Source of the DNA: Pirellulaceae bacterium
GTDB taxonomy: Bacteria > Planctomycetota > Planctomycetia > Pirellulales > Pirellulaceae
Direction of reading: 5' to 3'
Length of the DNA stretch: 64,000 nucleotides
NCBI GenBank assembly: GCA_020852965.1
Contig: JADYZV010000009.1
Span: 62,001-126,000 of the forward strand
Shown in pieces: positions 63,540 through 64,000 of the stretch. The number at the start of each line of letters is the position of its first letter. The stretch's first letter is position 1. Made by a program: the position numbers and the translations under genes. The notes under the pieces were generated by a model. It saw only the letters and a program-made list of their open reading frames with translations, was not told the origin of the DNA and made no database searches.

Positions 63540-64000
63540 TTAAACTTCGTCGGCGAAGGGTGGCGGTTCCCCTTTGAGTTCAGCCAGCGCGTTGCTTGCG
63601 GCGCGCTGTTCGGCATCTTTCTTGGTGCGTCCCCACGCGGGCGTGAACTTGCGGTTCTTGATCTCGGCGGCGATTTGAAAGGTCTTGCAGTGGTCAGGCC
63701 CGCTTTCACCGTAGAGCCGATAGACGGGAGCCGCTCCGTGTTCGCGTTGGGCGAGCTGCTGTAGGGCAGATTTATGGTTGCCAATCGAGTGATCCGAGAC
63801 CGCTTTATGTAGCTCGCTGTGCATGGTCCTCAGGATGAATTCGCTGGCGGGCAAGAATCCACCGTCCAGAAAGATCGCCGCGATCACCGACTCGAAAACG
63901 TCTGACAGCAGGCTGCGAGGTACACCGCTCCCTTGTTGCATTCCCTTGCCGAGGATTAAGCACTCCTCCAACTGCAAGCCGTGGCTGATGCGGGCGCAGA
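63540..64000 (-). CDS. rnc: Ribonuclease III (5' part outside window)
   Basis: Double-stranded-RNA endonuclease involved in rRNA and mRNA processing. The frame is open to the right edge (CARISHGLQLEECLILGKGM), so the gene continues beyond 64000. The second catalytic region SLLSDVFESVIAAIFLDGGF contains the conserved D-x-x-E-x-x-x-A-A pattern. The C-terminal dsRNA-binding domain is NHKSALQQLAQREHGAAPVYRL...FQIAAEIKNRKFTPAWGRTKKDAEQRAASNAL in parts. The start is not visible. Confidence 0.95.
   Translation of the reverse strand, partial: CARISHGLQLEECLILGKGMQQGSGVPRSLLSDVFESVIAAIFLDGGFLPASEFILRTMHSELHKAVSDHSIGNHKSALQQLAQREHGAAPVYRLYGESGPDHCKTFQIAAEIKNRKFTPAWGRTKKDAEQRAASNALAELKGEPPPFADEV

Overview
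The window looks like chromosome from a member of the Planctomycetota, most likely of the Pirellulaceae type. The indicators are two DUF1501 plus cytochrome-c/DUF1549/DUF1553 (PSCyt1/PSD1) gene pairs, a formylglycine sulfatase, a DUF1559 pseudopilin, a eukaryote-type glutamine synthetase (GSII), a DUF4058 protein, signal-peptide PQQ and lactonase propellers, and a very high density of short palindromic interspersed repeats. No rRNA, tRNA, transposase, integrase, prophage or CRISPR array was recognised. The genus is inference only.

Layout. 1-2025: end of an F-type ATP synthase operon (atpD cut by the window edge, atpC). 2393-6993: a large GT-C-like membrane protein carrying an in-frame tandem repeat, an internally deleted lactonase and a secreted protein of unknown role. 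7033-11307: nadK, then an isoprenoid operon on the minus strand (xseB, ispA-type prenyl synthase, dxs). 11487-17230: coiled-coil protein, UbiB/ABC1 kinase-like protein, queC and a PA0069-type radical SAM protein. 17666-27794 (minus strand): sulfatase, DUF1501, PSD1 protein, Tat-type metallophosphoesterase, DUF4058 and an esterase. 28166-34967: PQQ propeller, Rieske protein, EEP-family nuclease/phosphatase, AcuI-type reductase, a small hypothetical and an FHA-containing class III nucleotidyl cyclase. 35232-35845: HicB with a broken HicA. 35835-41010: second DUF1501/PSD1 pair. 41268-45334: small charged protein, GDPD/PI-PLC-like protein, a kinase-like/PP2C fusion, and GSII with a clear terminator. 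45748-53788: the complete Na+-translocating NADH:quinone reductase (nqrABCDEF) with its flavin transferase ApbE and the assembly factor NqrM, and a CRP-consensus palindrome upstream of nqrA. 54331-60427: three GspF-like membrane proteins followed by pilin-like proteins. 60559-64000: nth, a Tat-exported Gfo/Idh/MocA oxidoreductase and the 3' part of rnc.

How the genes work together. The NQR genes form one energy-coupling module: six subunits, the covalent FMN attachment enzyme and the iron-centre assembly factor. It sits in the same window as the ATP synthase that could use the resulting ion gradient. xseB-ispA-dxs is the common bacterial isoprenoid arrangement. The GspF/pilin cluster resembles part of a type II secretion or type IV pilus assembly platform, but no ATPase or secretin is present here. 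The DUF1501/PSD1/sulfatase block is typical of planctomycete export and polysaccharide-related gene sets, but its biochemical role is unknown.

Most unusual feature. Intergenic space is colonised by about ten families of short inverted-repeat elements, called A to J here. Several loci hold tandem copies whose spacing is constant within a locus but differs between loci (35, 38, 54, 27 and 30 bp). Four genes carry such elements inside their reading frames, including an 18-residue unit repeated three times within the large membrane protein.
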